Of a DNA stretch of 64,000 nucleotides, positions 1 through 8,647 are shown piece after piece. The stretch is from Pseudomonadota bacterium (GTDB lineage Bacteria > Pseudomonadota > Gammaproteobacteria > Burkholderiales > Rhodocyclaceae). Position numbers and translations under genes: made by a program. Each line of letters begins with the position of its first letter. Position 1 is the first letter of the stretch. Location: positions 124,001-188,000 of the forward strand of contig JAPLQT010000123.1 in NCBI GenBank assembly GCA_026399515.1, in the 5' to 3' direction. Below the pieces are notes generated by a model. The model had not been told where the DNA came from. It saw nothing but the letters and a program-made list of their open reading frames with translations, and searched no databases.

Positions 1-556
1 CGACTTTTTCGGCAAGAGCTTTCTGCCCGCAGTTTCTGAGCCGAAAATGTTCGTACTTCAACACGAACTCCTCTCCCGCCGCGCCGAGCGAAGCATTTCT
101 AGCTTCGCGCTCCAGATAGTCACGCTTATACGGTGCTCGCGAAACGTAATCCGCAGAGCGAGGCTCGCGAACTGCCAACGACAGTATTGGCGCATCAACA
201 ACAATCCCGGAGAAATCTTCCACAAGCGGAACTACGGCAGGAGTTGCACTTGCCATCAGAGCTGCGTTGTCCAGTTTCTGATCCCGTTGGATTTGATCCT
301 CAACCACCTCACGCAACAGTGCTTGGTAGTTTCCAAGCGGCTTATAGCCTGATATGTATGGACACCCGTTCCCGATGAGAATGGCACTGATGTTCTGATG
401 CTTTCGCTCGATTGCTCCTTCTGATCGCCCATCGAGTTTGGGAAGAAGCGTGCGGCGATGCGTTGTCTTGTTGTAGCTCTGACCAGATAATTCCATCACG
501 AGCATATGAAAGTAGTCCGCTACCGTGGCTTCAACTTCGTTGCGACTCCATTCCAT
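1..556 (-). CDS. DUF3883-family protein, C-terminus cut by window edge
   Basis: This leftward reading frame stays open for 185 codons and runs off position 1, so the C-terminal part is missing. It begins MEWSRNEVEATVADYF, then has a conserved block with HRRTLLPKLDGRSEGAIERK and CPYISGYKPLGNYQ. Close to the edge it reads NASLGAAGEEFVLKYEHFRL, which resembles the start of the DUF3883 domain. Proteins of this type often lie beside restriction or other defence genes, but their activity is not established. I chose the ATG at 556 because AAGAAG lies about 8 bases upstream. In-frame ATGs further upstream (595 and about 655) cannot be excluded. A toxin-antitoxin pair lies just to the right, so the neighbourhood is accessory DNA. 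Family assignment is from pattern recognition. Confidence 0.72.
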   Translation of the reverse strand, partial: MEWSRNEVEATVADYFHMLVMELSGQSYNKTTHRRTLLPKLDGRSEGAIERKHQNISAILIGNGCPYISGYKPLGNYQALLREVVEDQIQRDQKLDNAALMASATPAVVPLVEDFSGIVVDAPILSLAVREPRSADYVSRAPYKRDYLEREARNASLGAAGEEFVLKYEHFRLRNCGQKALAEKV

Positions 557-747
557 TCGGCCAGCTTCTTGCTTTTTTTCGCATCGTAGATGCATCGGCC
601 AAGAAGTAACCAAGATGCACCCGCCGCGATGGTATCCCAGATTTGCTATCGTCATTGTCTGGAAAACACATCCAGCTTGCAGATCAGAAAGAGCGTCGCT
701 GCCTCAATCAGCCATTGTCGGCCGCAGCCCCGTCTTTCAGCGCATCG

Positions 748-1071
748 TTACGCCGCCTTGATCGTATGAACTTCAAACGCCACTTTTAGCCAATGGCGCA
801 CGGCACCGAAAATCGCCGCCAAGTTGTCCATGCTTGGATTGCCCTTGGGCGAAAGCATCCGATGCAGACTCTTGCTCGGTTTTTCGGTTACCTCGGCAAG
901 TTGCTCGAACCCGATGGTGGCGTTGACGAGATCACGGAGAATGAGACGAGCCGTCTCGGGTTCTCCGCTCAGAAACAGGGTGGCGGCTTCATCGAGAAGC
1001 GCCGTGGCAAACTGGGGATCGCGCTCGACGCGCTCGACGACGGTTTGCTTGAAGTTGCGAGTCAGTGCCAT
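748..1071 (-). CDS. HigA-like addiction-module antitoxin (HTH)
   Basis: A 107-residue protein of the 'addiction module antidote' type. It would neutralise the toxin encoded immediately upstream and repress their shared promoter. The C-terminal half is a Cro/CI-type helix-turn-helix with the family pattern KSLHRMLSPKGNPSMDNLAA, where a recognition helix is followed by SxxGNPxxxxLxAI. The start lies only 4 bases after the toxin stop, so the two genes are a toxin-first pair translated together. Length fits the family (about 95-110 residues). A second copy of this antitoxin type lies at 17237-17548. Confidence 0.85.
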   Translation of the reverse strand: MALTRNFKQTVVERVERDPQFATALLDEAATLFLSGEPETARLILRDLVNATIGFEQLAEVTEKPSKSLHRMLSPKGNPSMDNLAAIFGAVRHWLKVAFEVHTIKAA

Positions 1072-1075
1072 GTGA

Positions 1076-1426
1076 TTACCGCTTTCCTTTCTTCGCTACG
1101 GACAGGGCCTTCTTTCTATCCTTGTACTCGGCGTGCAACGCCTTGGCCTGATCGATGTCTTTTTGCTGGCCGCGTTTCGTGCCGCCACCAAACAGGATGA
1201 TGAGCGTTTCGCCATCTTTAGCCAGATAGATGCGGTACCCCGGTCCCCAGTCAATGACGTACTCGCCGATCCCGGCAAACCATTTCACGCTTGAAGTATT
1301 GCCAAGCTCCAGTCGCAACTTGGCTGTCACCACCTTTGCCGCAGCCTGAGCATCCAGGCTATCGAACCACGTCTTGTAGGGATTCGAGCCGTCCACGGGC
1401 AGGTATTCCTCAACCGTGATTTTCAT
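1076..1426 (-). CDS. HigB/RelE-like toxin (phage Gp49-like)
   Basis: A 116-residue protein of the RelE/HigB superfamily, Gp49-like 'addiction module killer' branch. Toxins of this fold usually cleave mRNA on the ribosome. Supporting patterns are the N-terminal Y-x-x-W-F-D-S-L segment, YVIDWGPGYRIYLAKDGETL in the core and ILFGGGTKRGQQKDI near the end, which matches the family's conserved [LF]GG-x-K-x-x-Q motif. The tail is lysine-rich (DRKKALSVAKKGKR). The partner antitoxin follows after 4 bases. The pair appears intact, unlike the second HigB relic in this window. Confidence 0.87.
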   Translation of the reverse strand: MKITVEEYLPVDGSNPYKTWFDSLDAQAAAKVVTAKLRLELGNTSSVKWFAGIGEYVIDWGPGYRIYLAKDGETLIILFGGGTKRGQQKDIDQAKALHAEYKDRKKALSVAKKGKR

Positions 1427-1531
1427 GGATTAATAGTAACTTATTCGTTACCCATAAGCAAGGCGATTGTTGCAATTGATTAATTTTCAGGAGCATGGGC
1501 GAGCATTTTCGGTTAAAATGCGACCCTCTTC

Positions 1532-1608
1532 AGGCGCGTAGCTCAGCTGGTTAGAGCACCACCTTGACATGGTGGGGGTCGTTGGTTCGAGTCCAATCGC
1601 GCCTACCA
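1532..1608 (+). tRNA. tRNA-Val (GAC)
   Basis: A complete 77-base cloverleaf. The acceptor strands AGGCGCG and CGCGCCT pair in full. The anticodon stem CCACC/GGTGG closes the loop TTGACAT, giving anticodon GAC at 1566-1568. The T-arm is GTTGG-TTCGAGT-CCAAT, and CCA is encoded at 1606-1608. A strong hairpin terminator begins five bases later. Confidence 0.96.
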
Positions 1609-1612
1609 ACGA

Positions 1613-1645
1613 AAAAAGGGGTTAGGTAATTCCTAACCCCTTTTT
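1613..1645. terminator. Bidirectional intrinsic terminator
   Basis: A perfect 14-bp stem: AAAAAGGGGTTAGG at 1613-1626, loop TAATT, then CCTAACCCCTTTTT at 1632-1645. It has a T-run on each strand. It can end the tRNA-Val transcript rightward and the catabolic operon, whose last stop is at 1666, leftward. Confidence 0.92.
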
Positions 1646-1665
1646 GCTTTTTGCAGCCGTGCAAA

Positions 1666-2862
1666 TCAGCCGCTGACGCGCAACACCACGGCCATGCCCG
1701 AGTCTCCAGCGGCACAGCCGGTAAACAAGCCGACACCGCCACCGCGCAAAACCAGTTCTTCGATCAATTCCATGATCGAGCGTAATCCTGTCGGGCCTTG
1801 CGGATGGACCCAGATCAGCGAGCAGCCGTAGTTGTTCATCTTCTCCAGCGCGAAGCCGGTTTCCTTGGAAAAGATCAGGTCATTGGCGGCAAAAGGATTA
1901 TGCGTCTTGACCGCCGTGACGTCCTTCATCTCCAGGCCCGCCGCCTTGAGCGCCATATACGCCGCAGGCACCGTCGCCGCCGGCATGAAACCTTTTTCCA
2001 CGCGCGCGTTGCCGAAACCCAGCAGTTCCACCTCGATCTTCGGATCGAGCGAAAGTTCCTTGGCTCGCGCCTGCGAAGTCACGATGACGCCGGCATTGCC
2101 GTCGGCGGGATGGGTTTGGCCGCCGAAAGTCACCGTGCCATCGGGCTTCACCGGCTTCAGTTTGGCGAGGCCCTCGGTCGTGGTCGCGATGATGCCGTCA
2201 TCGGCGCTGAAAGTGCCGGTCTGTTTCCTGAACGAGGCGTCCGTCACGGCCACGTCGACCATGTAACGGCGCTGGAACGCGCGGTCATCGGCCAGTGAGT
2301 CCTGGTATTGCAGATAGCGTTGCTGCGCCACTTCATGCTGCTGCTGGGTGGTGAAGCCATGGCGGCGGCAGACATTCTCCGCGGTGTCGATCATGGCGTT
2401 GAGGGCGTAGGGATCCTTGCCGAAATTGTCCAGGGTCCAGGATTCGGTGATGCCGCGGCCGCCGGGTGCGGTGCCGTCCGGGTAGTAGACCACGGCGCCG
2501 TTGGACATGCGGTCGGCACAAATCACCAAAGTGCATGCCGAGGTACCGTCCGCCAGTTCCTGCGTCGCCATCTGCAAGGCCCTGGCGCTGGTGGCGCAGG
2601 CCTGCTGCACCGTCGGCCCAGCCACCTTGTCGAGGCCCATCATGCCGGTCACCCAGGGCAGGCCGTAGAAGCTGGAGGGCTGCGGATTGGTGATGCCAAG
2701 GATGGCGAAGTCGATGGCTTCGAGCGGAACCTTCTTCGCTGCCAGCGCCTGCTTGCCGCAGTTGGCTGCCAGTTTCATGCTGTGCAGATGGGCCAAGGTG
2801 CCTTGCCATTTGGCGAAGGGGGTAGACCAATAGATGCCGTAGGGAATGAATGCGTGTGCCAT
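1666..2862 (-). CDS. Thiolase-family acyl-CoA acyltransferase
   Basis: A 398-residue thiolase, the usual family length. It would cleave a 3-ketoacyl-CoA with CoA to release acetyl-CoA, the last step of a beta-oxidation turn. The nucleophile is Cys89 in VQQACATSAR. The C-terminal half carries KTHNPFAAND and GCAAGDSGMAVVL, the second catalytic cysteine region. The usual GHPxGxTG motif is replaced by VHPQGPTGLR, so this is one of the less canonical thiolases rather than a PhaA/AtoB type. It is the last gene of a leftward operon (ligase, acyl-CoA dehydrogenase, hydratase/dehydrogenase, thiolase). The natural substrate is inferred from that context to be an aryl-3-ketopropionyl-CoA. Confidence 0.88.
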   Translation of the reverse strand: MAHAFIPYGIYWSTPFAKWQGTLAHLHSMKLAANCGKQALAAKKVPLEAIDFAILGITNPQPSSFYGLPWVTGMMGLDKVAGPTVQQACATSARALQMATQELADGTSACTLVICADRMSNGAVVYYPDGTAPGGRGITESWTLDNFGKDPYALNAMIDTAENVCRRHGFTTQQQHEVAQQRYLQYQDSLADDRAFQRRYMVDVAVTDASFRKQTGTFSADDGIIATTTEGLAKLKPVKPDGTVTFGGQTHPADGNAGVIVTSQARAKELSLDPKIEVELLGFGNARVEKGFMPAATVPAAYMALKAAGLEMKDVTAVKTHNPFAANDLIFSKETGFALEKMNNYGCSLIWVHPQGPTGLRSIMELIEELVLRGGGVGLFTGCAAGDSGMAVVLRVSG

Positions 2863-2877
2863 ATTTGTCTCCGGGGA

Positions 2878-4986
2878 TTAACGGGTCTGTTCGGCCTGGT
2901 ACTGCGCGAAGCTGGAGCCGGCCAGGGCCAGCTTCTTCAGCAGCGGCGCCGGTTGCCAGTACTGCGGATCGAGGGCCTTCTGGAACTCCATGATCTTGTC
3001 GTAGACCACCTTGAGTCCCACCGTGTCGGCATAGAACATCGGGCCGCCGCGGTAACGCGGGAAGCCGTAGCCGGCGGCATAGACGGTGTCGACGTCGGAG
3101 GCGCGGGCGGCGACGCCTTCTTCGACGATCAAAGCGCCTTCGTTGATCATCGAGTAGAGGCAGCGCTCCTGGATTTCCTGCTTCGACGGCTTGCGCTGCG
3201 GCACGCCGAGACGCTTGGCCTCCTCGGCGAACATGGCGATGGCTTCCGGGTCCGGGGTGCGCTTGCGGTCGGCGCCATCGTAGCGGTAATAGCCGCGTCC
3301 GGTCTTCTGGCCCAGCCAGCCGCGCTCGGTGAGCAGCGCCGTCGGCCGGTAGAAGGTCGGGTCCTTGGGCAGCAGATGGGCGCGCGCGACCCGGGTCAGA
3401 TGGCCGATGTCGATGCCGGCCATGTCATACACGGCGAGGATGCCCATGGCCATGCCGAAGTCCTCCAGCGCCGAGTCCACTTCCTGCGGCGTTGCGCCTT
3501 CCATGACGCAGCGCTCGGCCTCGCGGCCGTAGGGGTCCATCATGCGATTGCCGATGAAGCCATAGCAGACCTTGGCGACCACGCCGACCTTCTTGATGGT
3601 CTTGGCGATGTCGAGCGCGGTGACCACGACATCCGCCGCGGTCTTGGTGCACTGGACGATTTCGAGCAACTGCATGACGTTGGCCGGGCTGAAGAAATGC
3701 AGTCCGATGACGTCCTGCGGCCGCTTGGTGACGGCGGCGATCTCATCGATGTCGAGGGTCGAGGTGTTGGTGCCGAGAATCGCGCCGGGCTTGGCGACCG
3801 CGTCGAGCTTGGCGAAGATTTCCTTCTTCAGGGCCATGTTCTCGAACACCGCTTCGATGATCACGTCGGCACTGCCGAGGGCGGCGTAATCCAGGGTCGT
3901 GGAGATCAGGCCCAGGCGCTGGTCGCGTTGCTCAGGCTTGAGGCTGCCGCGCGTCACCGAGCGCTCGTAGTTCTTGCGTATCGTCGCCAGACCCTTGTCC
4001 AGATTGGCCTGGCTGACATCGAGAATGGTGACCGGAATGCCGGCATTGGCGAAACACATACTGATGCCGCCGCCCATGGTGCCGGCGCCGACGATGCCGA
4101 GCCGGGTGACCCGACGCGACTTGACGTCGGCGGAGATGCCGGGAATCTTGCGCAATTCGCGCTCGGCGAAGAACAAGTGGCGGAAGGCGCGGCCTTCGAC
4201 GGCGCGCTCGACCTGGATCGACAGCGAACGCTCGAAAGCGATGCCGTCGTCGAACGGCTTGGTCACCGAGGCTTCGACCGCATCCAGCAGCACGTTCGGC
4301 GAATTGCGGTTGCGCATCGTCTTGGCGGCCTGGGCGCGGCGCGCGGCGATCACTTCGGCGACTTTCTCGCCGCCGGCGACGCTGCGCTCGCGCGTGCGCC
4401 GCGGTCCGGCGCCCTTGGCCACCAGGTCGCGGGCATAGGCCAAGGCAGCCTCGACCAGGTCGCCGCCGACCACAGCGTCGATGAGACCCGCGTCCTTGGC
4501 TTGCGCGGCGGTCAGCGGCTTGCCGCCCAGCATCATGTCGAGCGCCGGTTCGAGGCCGATCAGGCGCGGCATGCGCTGGGTGCCGCCGGCGCCGGGGATG
4601 ATGCCCAGGGTGATTTCCGGCAGGCCGAGACGCGCGCCTTCGGCCGCGACGCGATAATGGCAGGAGATGGCGGTCTCGACGCCGCCGCCCATGGCGGTAC
4701 CGTGGATGGCCGCGACCACCGGGACTTTGCTGTCCTCGATCAGGCGCAGCACTTCGTGGTACCCCGGCTCCTGCACGCCAGTCTCGAATTCGCGCATGTC
4801 GCCGCCGGAGAGGAAGGTCCTGCCGGCGCAGGCCAGCACGATCGCTTTCGCGCTCTCGCCGCGCAAGGCCTCGAAGCATTTCTTCAGCCCGGCCCGCACC
4901 TCGCGCGTCATGGTGTTGACCGGGGGGCTGTCGATCATCACCACGGCGATGTCGCCGGAGATGGAATACTTGACTACGTCACTCAT
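2878..4986 (-). CDS. Bifunctional enoyl-CoA hydratase / 3-hydroxyacyl-CoA dehydrogenase
   Basis: A 702-residue FadB/FadJ-type fusion. The N-terminal crotonase domain (about residues 1-190) shows AGRTFLSGGDM for the oxyanion hole and LPEITLGIIPGAGGTQR with the catalytic glutamate. The Rossmann domain begins near residue 293 with GIVGAGTMGGGI. The C-terminal dehydrogenase domains include IGLHFFSPANVMQLLEIV and GFIGNRMMDPYGREAE. It would hydrate an enoyl-CoA and oxidise the resulting 3-hydroxyacyl-CoA with NAD+. The thiolase follows after 15 bases, completing a beta-oxidation module, and the acyl-CoA dehydrogenase lies 113 bases upstream. Confidence 0.94.
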   Translation of the reverse strand: MSDVVKYSISGDIAVVMIDSPPVNTMTREVRAGLKKCFEALRGESAKAIVLACAGRTFLSGGDMREFETGVQEPGYHEVLRLIEDSKVPVVAAIHGTAMGGGVETAISCHYRVAAEGARLGLPEITLGIIPGAGGTQRMPRLIGLEPALDMMLGGKPLTAAQAKDAGLIDAVVGGDLVEAALAYARDLVAKGAGPRRTRERSVAGGEKVAEVIAARRAQAAKTMRNRNSPNVLLDAVEASVTKPFDDGIAFERSLSIQVERAVEGRAFRHLFFAERELRKIPGISADVKSRRVTRLGIVGAGTMGGGISMCFANAGIPVTILDVSQANLDKGLATIRKNYERSVTRGSLKPEQRDQRLGLISTTLDYAALGSADVIIEAVFENMALKKEIFAKLDAVAKPGAILGTNTSTLDIDEIAAVTKRPQDVIGLHFFSPANVMQLLEIVQCTKTAADVVVTALDIAKTIKKVGVVAKVCYGFIGNRMMDPYGREAERCVMEGATPQEVDSALEDFGMAMGILAVYDMAGIDIGHLTRVARAHLLPKDPTFYRPTALLTERGWLGQKTGRGYYRYDGADRKRTPDPEAIAMFAEEAKRLGVPQRKPSKQEIQERCLYSMINEGALIVEEGVAARASDVDTVYAAGYGFPRYRGGPMFYADTVGLKVVYDKIMEFQKALDPQYWQPAPLLKKLALAGSSFAQYQAEQTR

Positions 4987-5099
4987 GCGCTGTTTCTCCT
5001 TTTAGAAATTCGTAATGGGGTGTTGCCAAGTTCGCCTGCGCCGGGGCAGCCGGAGCAGGTAAGAGTTTCTGGCGATGCGGCCGGTTCGATCGCTCCTGA

Positions 5100-6755
5100 T
5101 CACGCAAAGACTTCCTCGGGTTCGGCGGCGAAATCGGTGTAATTCATGAGGCTTTCCGCCAGGATGCCGCATTCGGGCAGCAGCCAGTCACGGAAGAAGG
5201 CCGCGGCCGCAAGCGTGCGTTGCGGCCGCGGCGCCGCGTCGGCGGCGGCTTCGAGCCGCGCCCAGGCGGCGCCCACCGCCACCAGGCCGGTCAGGCGCAT
5301 GAAGCGGGTCGCGCCGGCGCCGGCGGCGTGACGCTTCAACAGCGCGGTGACGGCCGCCTCCCAATGCGCCAGGGCCACGCTTAAGGCATCCGCAGTGGCG
5401 CCCGGGGCGAGGGCGAGGGCGGCGGCAATTTCGGCGCGGAACGCCTTTGCCGCTTCGGCGTTGTTCAGGCGCAGCACCCGGTCGGCCAGGGTGGCCGCCT
5501 GGATGCCGTTGGTGCCTTCGTAAATCTGGGTGATGCGGGCATCGCGCAAGATCTGCTCGACGCGGTATTCGCGCAGATAGCCGTAGCCGCCGTGGATCTG
5601 GATCGCCAACTGGGCCGCTTCCACGGCGCAGTCCGTGGTGAAGGCTTTGCACACCGGGGTCAGGAAATCCACCAGCGCGGGGTTGTCGCCCAGTTCCAGC
5701 GTCACGCAGGTCCGCAGGATCAGCGCCCGGCAACCCTCGGTCAGGGCCATTTGCGTCAGCAGCATGCGCCGGACATCGGCGTGGCGCTGGATCGGCGCCG
5801 GCGACGGCAGGTCGCCGGCGCGGCCCTGGCGCCGTTCGGCGGCATAGGCGCGGGAGCGTTGGCCGGCGATTTCGGCGAGGCCGGTGGCCTGCACCGCGAC
5901 GTCGAGGCGCTGCGCATTCATCATCACGAACATGTGGGCCAGGCCCTGCCCCTCGGCGCCGAGCAGTTCGGCGCGAGCGCCGTCGAAAGCCATCTGGCAG
6001 GTCGGCGAAGCGTGCAGCCCCAACTTTTCCTCCAGGCGCACGCAGGAAACCGCGTTGCGTTGGCCGTCCGCCAGCGCCGCCGGGCAGAGGAACAGGCTCA
6101 AGCCCTTGACGCCGCGCGCCGCTCCTGGCGTGCGGGCGAGCACCAGATGCAGGATGTTGTCCGTCATGTTCTGGTCGCCCCCGGAGATGAAGATCTTGCT
6201 GCCGGTGATGCGCCAGCCGCCGTCCGCGGCGGGTTCGGCCAGGGTGCTGATCAACCCGAGATCGGAGCCGGCCTGGGGTTCGGTGAGGCACATGGTGGCC
6301 AGCCACTCGCCGGACGCCAGCAACGGCATATAGCGTGCGCATTGCTGCGGCGAGCCGTTGGCGGTGATGGCGCGCATCGCGCCGTGCGCCAGGCTGACGA
6401 TCATCTGAAAGCTCGCGCAGGCGCCGGCAAGCATTTCCGAAATGACCGCGGCGAGGACGTGCGGCAGTTCCTGTCCGCCGTATTCGGCGGCTACGGCGAG
6501 TCCGCCCCAGCCGGCGTCGCGATAGCTCGCGTAGGCGCTGACGAAGCGCGGGGCGACGCGCACGCGGCCGTCCACCAGTTGCGCCGGGGTGGCATCGCCG
6601 ACCGGGTCGAGCGGCGCGATCTCGCCTTCGATGAAACGGGCACTTTCGGCGAGCACCTGCCGCGCCGTTTCCTCTTCCCAGTGCGGCAGCCGCTCGACGC
6701 CGGCGCCGTGGCGCAGCGTAAACAGGAAGTCGTCGATCGGCGACCGGTAATCCAT
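5100..6755 (-). CDS. Acyl-CoA dehydrogenase (long type with C-terminal extension)
   Basis: A 551-residue FAD-dependent acyl-CoA dehydrogenase that introduces the 2,3-double bond and passes electrons to electron-transfer flavoprotein. Conserved segments are MCLTEPQAGSDLG (flavin and substrate binding), GSKIFISGGDQN, IQIHGGYGYLREY and QIYEGTNGIQA, whose glutamate sits at the usual catalytic-base position. The extra C-terminal block, from the alanine-rich region to FFRDWLLPE, matches the long subgroup with a PF12806-like tail. It sits between the CoA ligase (15-base gap upstream) and the hydratase/dehydrogenase, which supports a role in side-chain beta-oxidation. Confidence 0.93.
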   Translation of the reverse strand: MDYRSPIDDFLFTLRHGAGVERLPHWEEETARQVLAESARFIEGEIAPLDPVGDATPAQLVDGRVRVAPRFVSAYASYRDAGWGGLAVAAEYGGQELPHVLAAVISEMLAGACASFQMIVSLAHGAMRAITANGSPQQCARYMPLLASGEWLATMCLTEPQAGSDLGLISTLAEPAADGGWRITGSKIFISGGDQNMTDNILHLVLARTPGAARGVKGLSLFLCPAALADGQRNAVSCVRLEEKLGLHASPTCQMAFDGARAELLGAEGQGLAHMFVMMNAQRLDVAVQATGLAEIAGQRSRAYAAERRQGRAGDLPSPAPIQRHADVRRMLLTQMALTEGCRALILRTCVTLELGDNPALVDFLTPVCKAFTTDCAVEAAQLAIQIHGGYGYLREYRVEQILRDARITQIYEGTNGIQAATLADRVLRLNNAEAAKAFRAEIAAALALAPGATADALSVALAHWEAAVTALLKRHAAGAGATRFMRLTGLVAVGAAWARLEAAADAAPRPQRTLAAAAFFRDWLLPECGILAESLMNYTDFAAEPEEVFA

Positions 6756-6770
6756 CGGTCCGGCGGGCGC

Positions 6771-8627
6771 TTAGGCCCTCCGCTCCAGCACGATGACATC
6801 GGCATCCGGCTCGGCGGCGTACAGGCGCTCGACCAGGGCGGTGCGCCGCATCAGCACCGCGCGTTGATTGATGTAACCCTTGTCGGTGATCTCGTTGTCG
6901 TCGATCGCCGGCGGATCCTCCATCAGCAGCGCACGGGTCGGATAGGTCGAGCTGCCGCTGCTGCCGCCGGCCAGTTGTGCCAAAGCCTGCGCCAGCCTCT
7001 GCTGGACTTGCGGCTGCGCAATCAGTCCCGACAAGGGCAGGTCGGCGGGGGCATCCGGACACAGGCTGCGGCAGCCTACCGGGTTGGGGAATACCAGCAG
7101 GCCGATTTCTTCGCGATCGTGTCCGGTGACAACGCAATCCTGGATGATGGGCGCACCGGCGGCGATAGCCTGAATGCGCAGCCCGCCGACATGTACCCAG
7201 GTGCCAGAGGTGAGCTTAAAATCCTCGGCGATGCGGCCGTCGAATTCGATGCCCCTGGTCGGGTCGTGCGGATCTGCGAAACGCCCGGCGTCGCCGATGC
7301 AGTAGAAGCCTTCCGCATCGAAGGCTGCGCGGGTCAGGTCGTCGCGCTTGAAGTAACCGGGGGTCACATTGGGACCGCGGATGCGCAACTCCATCTTGCC
7401 GGCGTTGGGAACCATCTTCAGCTCCACCCCAGGGGTCGGCAGGCCGATCACCCCGGCGCGCTCAATGTCGAAATGCACGGCGGTCACCATGGGCGAGGTC
7501 TCGGTCGATCCCCAGGAGGAAACCATGCGCACCCGCTTGCCGCGTACCTTGATCGCCAAGTCCTCCAGGCGCTCCCAGAGGTTCTGCGGCAGCGCGGCGG
7601 CGGCATAGAAAATCAGGTCCAGTTTGTGGAAGAAGTTCGTGCGCAGTTCCTCGTCACGCTCAAGATAGGGCAGCAACATGTCGTAGCCGCGAGGCACGTT
7701 GAAATAGATCGTGGGCGAGATTTCACGCAGGTTGGCGACAGTCTTCTCAACCAGACCGGGAGCCGGTTTGCCTTCATCGATGTAGATGCTGCCGCCGTGG
7801 CGCAACATCATGTTGAAGTTGTGATTGCCGCCGAAGGTGTGGTTCCAGGGCAGCCAGTCCACGATCACGGGCGGCTTTTCGGCGAGGAAAGGCCAGACCT
7901 GGGCGATCGTCTGCTGGTTGGAACACATCATGCGCTGGGTGTTGATGACGCCTTTGGGCAGATCTGTCGAACCAGAAGTAAACAGTATCTTGGCGATGGT
8001 GTCCGGACCTACAGATGAAAACGCCCGGTCTACGGCGGCGCCGGCCCGAGTCGCCTGGACCTGCGCGAACGGCGTCATGGGCAGGTCGCTCGCCGGATTC
8101 GAGACCGCGATCACTTCGACGCCGGCAAGGCCTGCCGCCTTGAGCGCGGGGGCAAACCTCGTTCCATCCTGCACAAAGATTGCCCCGGGCTGTAGCAGTG
8201 CCAGAATGTGCTTGAGCTTGACGTAATCCTTGGAAATCAGCGAATAGGCGGAGGATATTGGCGCGACCGGAATTCCGGCATGCATGGCGCCCAGCGCCAT
8301 CATGGCATGGGCGATGCTGTTGTCGGAGAGGATCACCAGCGGACGCTCGACCGACAGCTTACGATCCAGCAGCGCCTGGGCGATATTGCGTACCGATCCA
8401 AGCGCCTCGCCATACGTCAGCCTGTGCCAGCCACTGCTCGCGTCGCGCTCGGCCAGGAACAGGCTGTCGGGGGTGGTATTGCCCCAATGCACCAGATACT
8501 CGCCGACGCTGCGCGGATAGGGGCCCAACTTCTGCGGCGATTTCAGGATCATGCCGCCGTCGGGTAACGGCTGAATATCCAGCAAGGCCGGCGCGAAATT
8601 GAGGGAATTGAAGGGTGGCTTGGTCAT
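6771..8627 (-). CDS. Feruloyl-CoA-synthase-like acyl-CoA ligase
   Basis: A 618-residue ANL-superfamily adenylating enzyme that would activate a carboxylic acid to its CoA thioester with ATP. The N-terminus (GPYPRSVGEYLVHW, LTYGEALGSVRNIAQALLDR) has the character of feruloyl-CoA synthases. The P-loop is FTSGSTDLPKGVINT, with aspartate where the family usually has glycine. Later motifs are VSSWGSTETSPM, YCIGDAGRF and DGRIAEDFKL. It follows a periplasmic binding-protein gene and precedes the beta-oxidation genes. This makes it the entry enzyme of the pathway. Aromatic acids such as hydroxycinnamates or hydroxyphenylpropionates are the likely substrates, but which one is inference. Confidence 0.86.
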   Translation of the reverse strand: MTKPPFNSLNFAPALLDIQPLPDGGMILKSPQKLGPYPRSVGEYLVHWGNTTPDSLFLAERDASSGWHRLTYGEALGSVRNIAQALLDRKLSVERPLVILSDNSIAHAMMALGAMHAGIPVAPISSAYSLISKDYVKLKHILALLQPGAIFVQDGTRFAPALKAAGLAGVEVIAVSNPASDLPMTPFAQVQATRAGAAVDRAFSSVGPDTIAKILFTSGSTDLPKGVINTQRMMCSNQQTIAQVWPFLAEKPPVIVDWLPWNHTFGGNHNFNMMLRHGGSIYIDEGKPAPGLVEKTVANLREISPTIYFNVPRGYDMLLPYLERDEELRTNFFHKLDLIFYAAAALPQNLWERLEDLAIKVRGKRVRMVSSWGSTETSPMVTAVHFDIERAGVIGLPTPGVELKMVPNAGKMELRIRGPNVTPGYFKRDDLTRAAFDAEGFYCIGDAGRFADPHDPTRGIEFDGRIAEDFKLTSGTWVHVGGLRIQAIAAGAPIIQDCVVTGHDREEIGLLVFPNPVGCRSLCPDAPADLPLSGLIAQPQVQQRLAQALAQLAGGSSGSSTYPTRALLMEDPPAIDDNEITDKGYINQRAVLMRRTALVERLYAAEPDADVIVLERRA

Positions 8628-8647
8628 GACGTGCGCTCGGAACGTGC

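Noticed and set aside
47-378. Short rightward frames at the left edge
   Set aside because: They oppose the conserved DUF3883-type frame and show no recognisable pattern.
1532-1608. tRNA-Val as an island attachment site
   Set aside because: The accessory genes lie at the 5' side of the tRNA, no direct repeat of its 3' end was seen, and no integrase is present.
2308-5142. Very long rightward frame (944 codons) over the hydratase/dehydrogenase
   Set aside because: It is antisense to a clearly conserved enzyme and its composition (D, G, H, R-rich) is that of a GC-rich shadow frame.
5592-8018. Long rightward frame (808 codons) over acyl-CoA dehydrogenase and ligase
   Set aside because: Crosses two genuine opposite-strand genes and shows no domain pattern.
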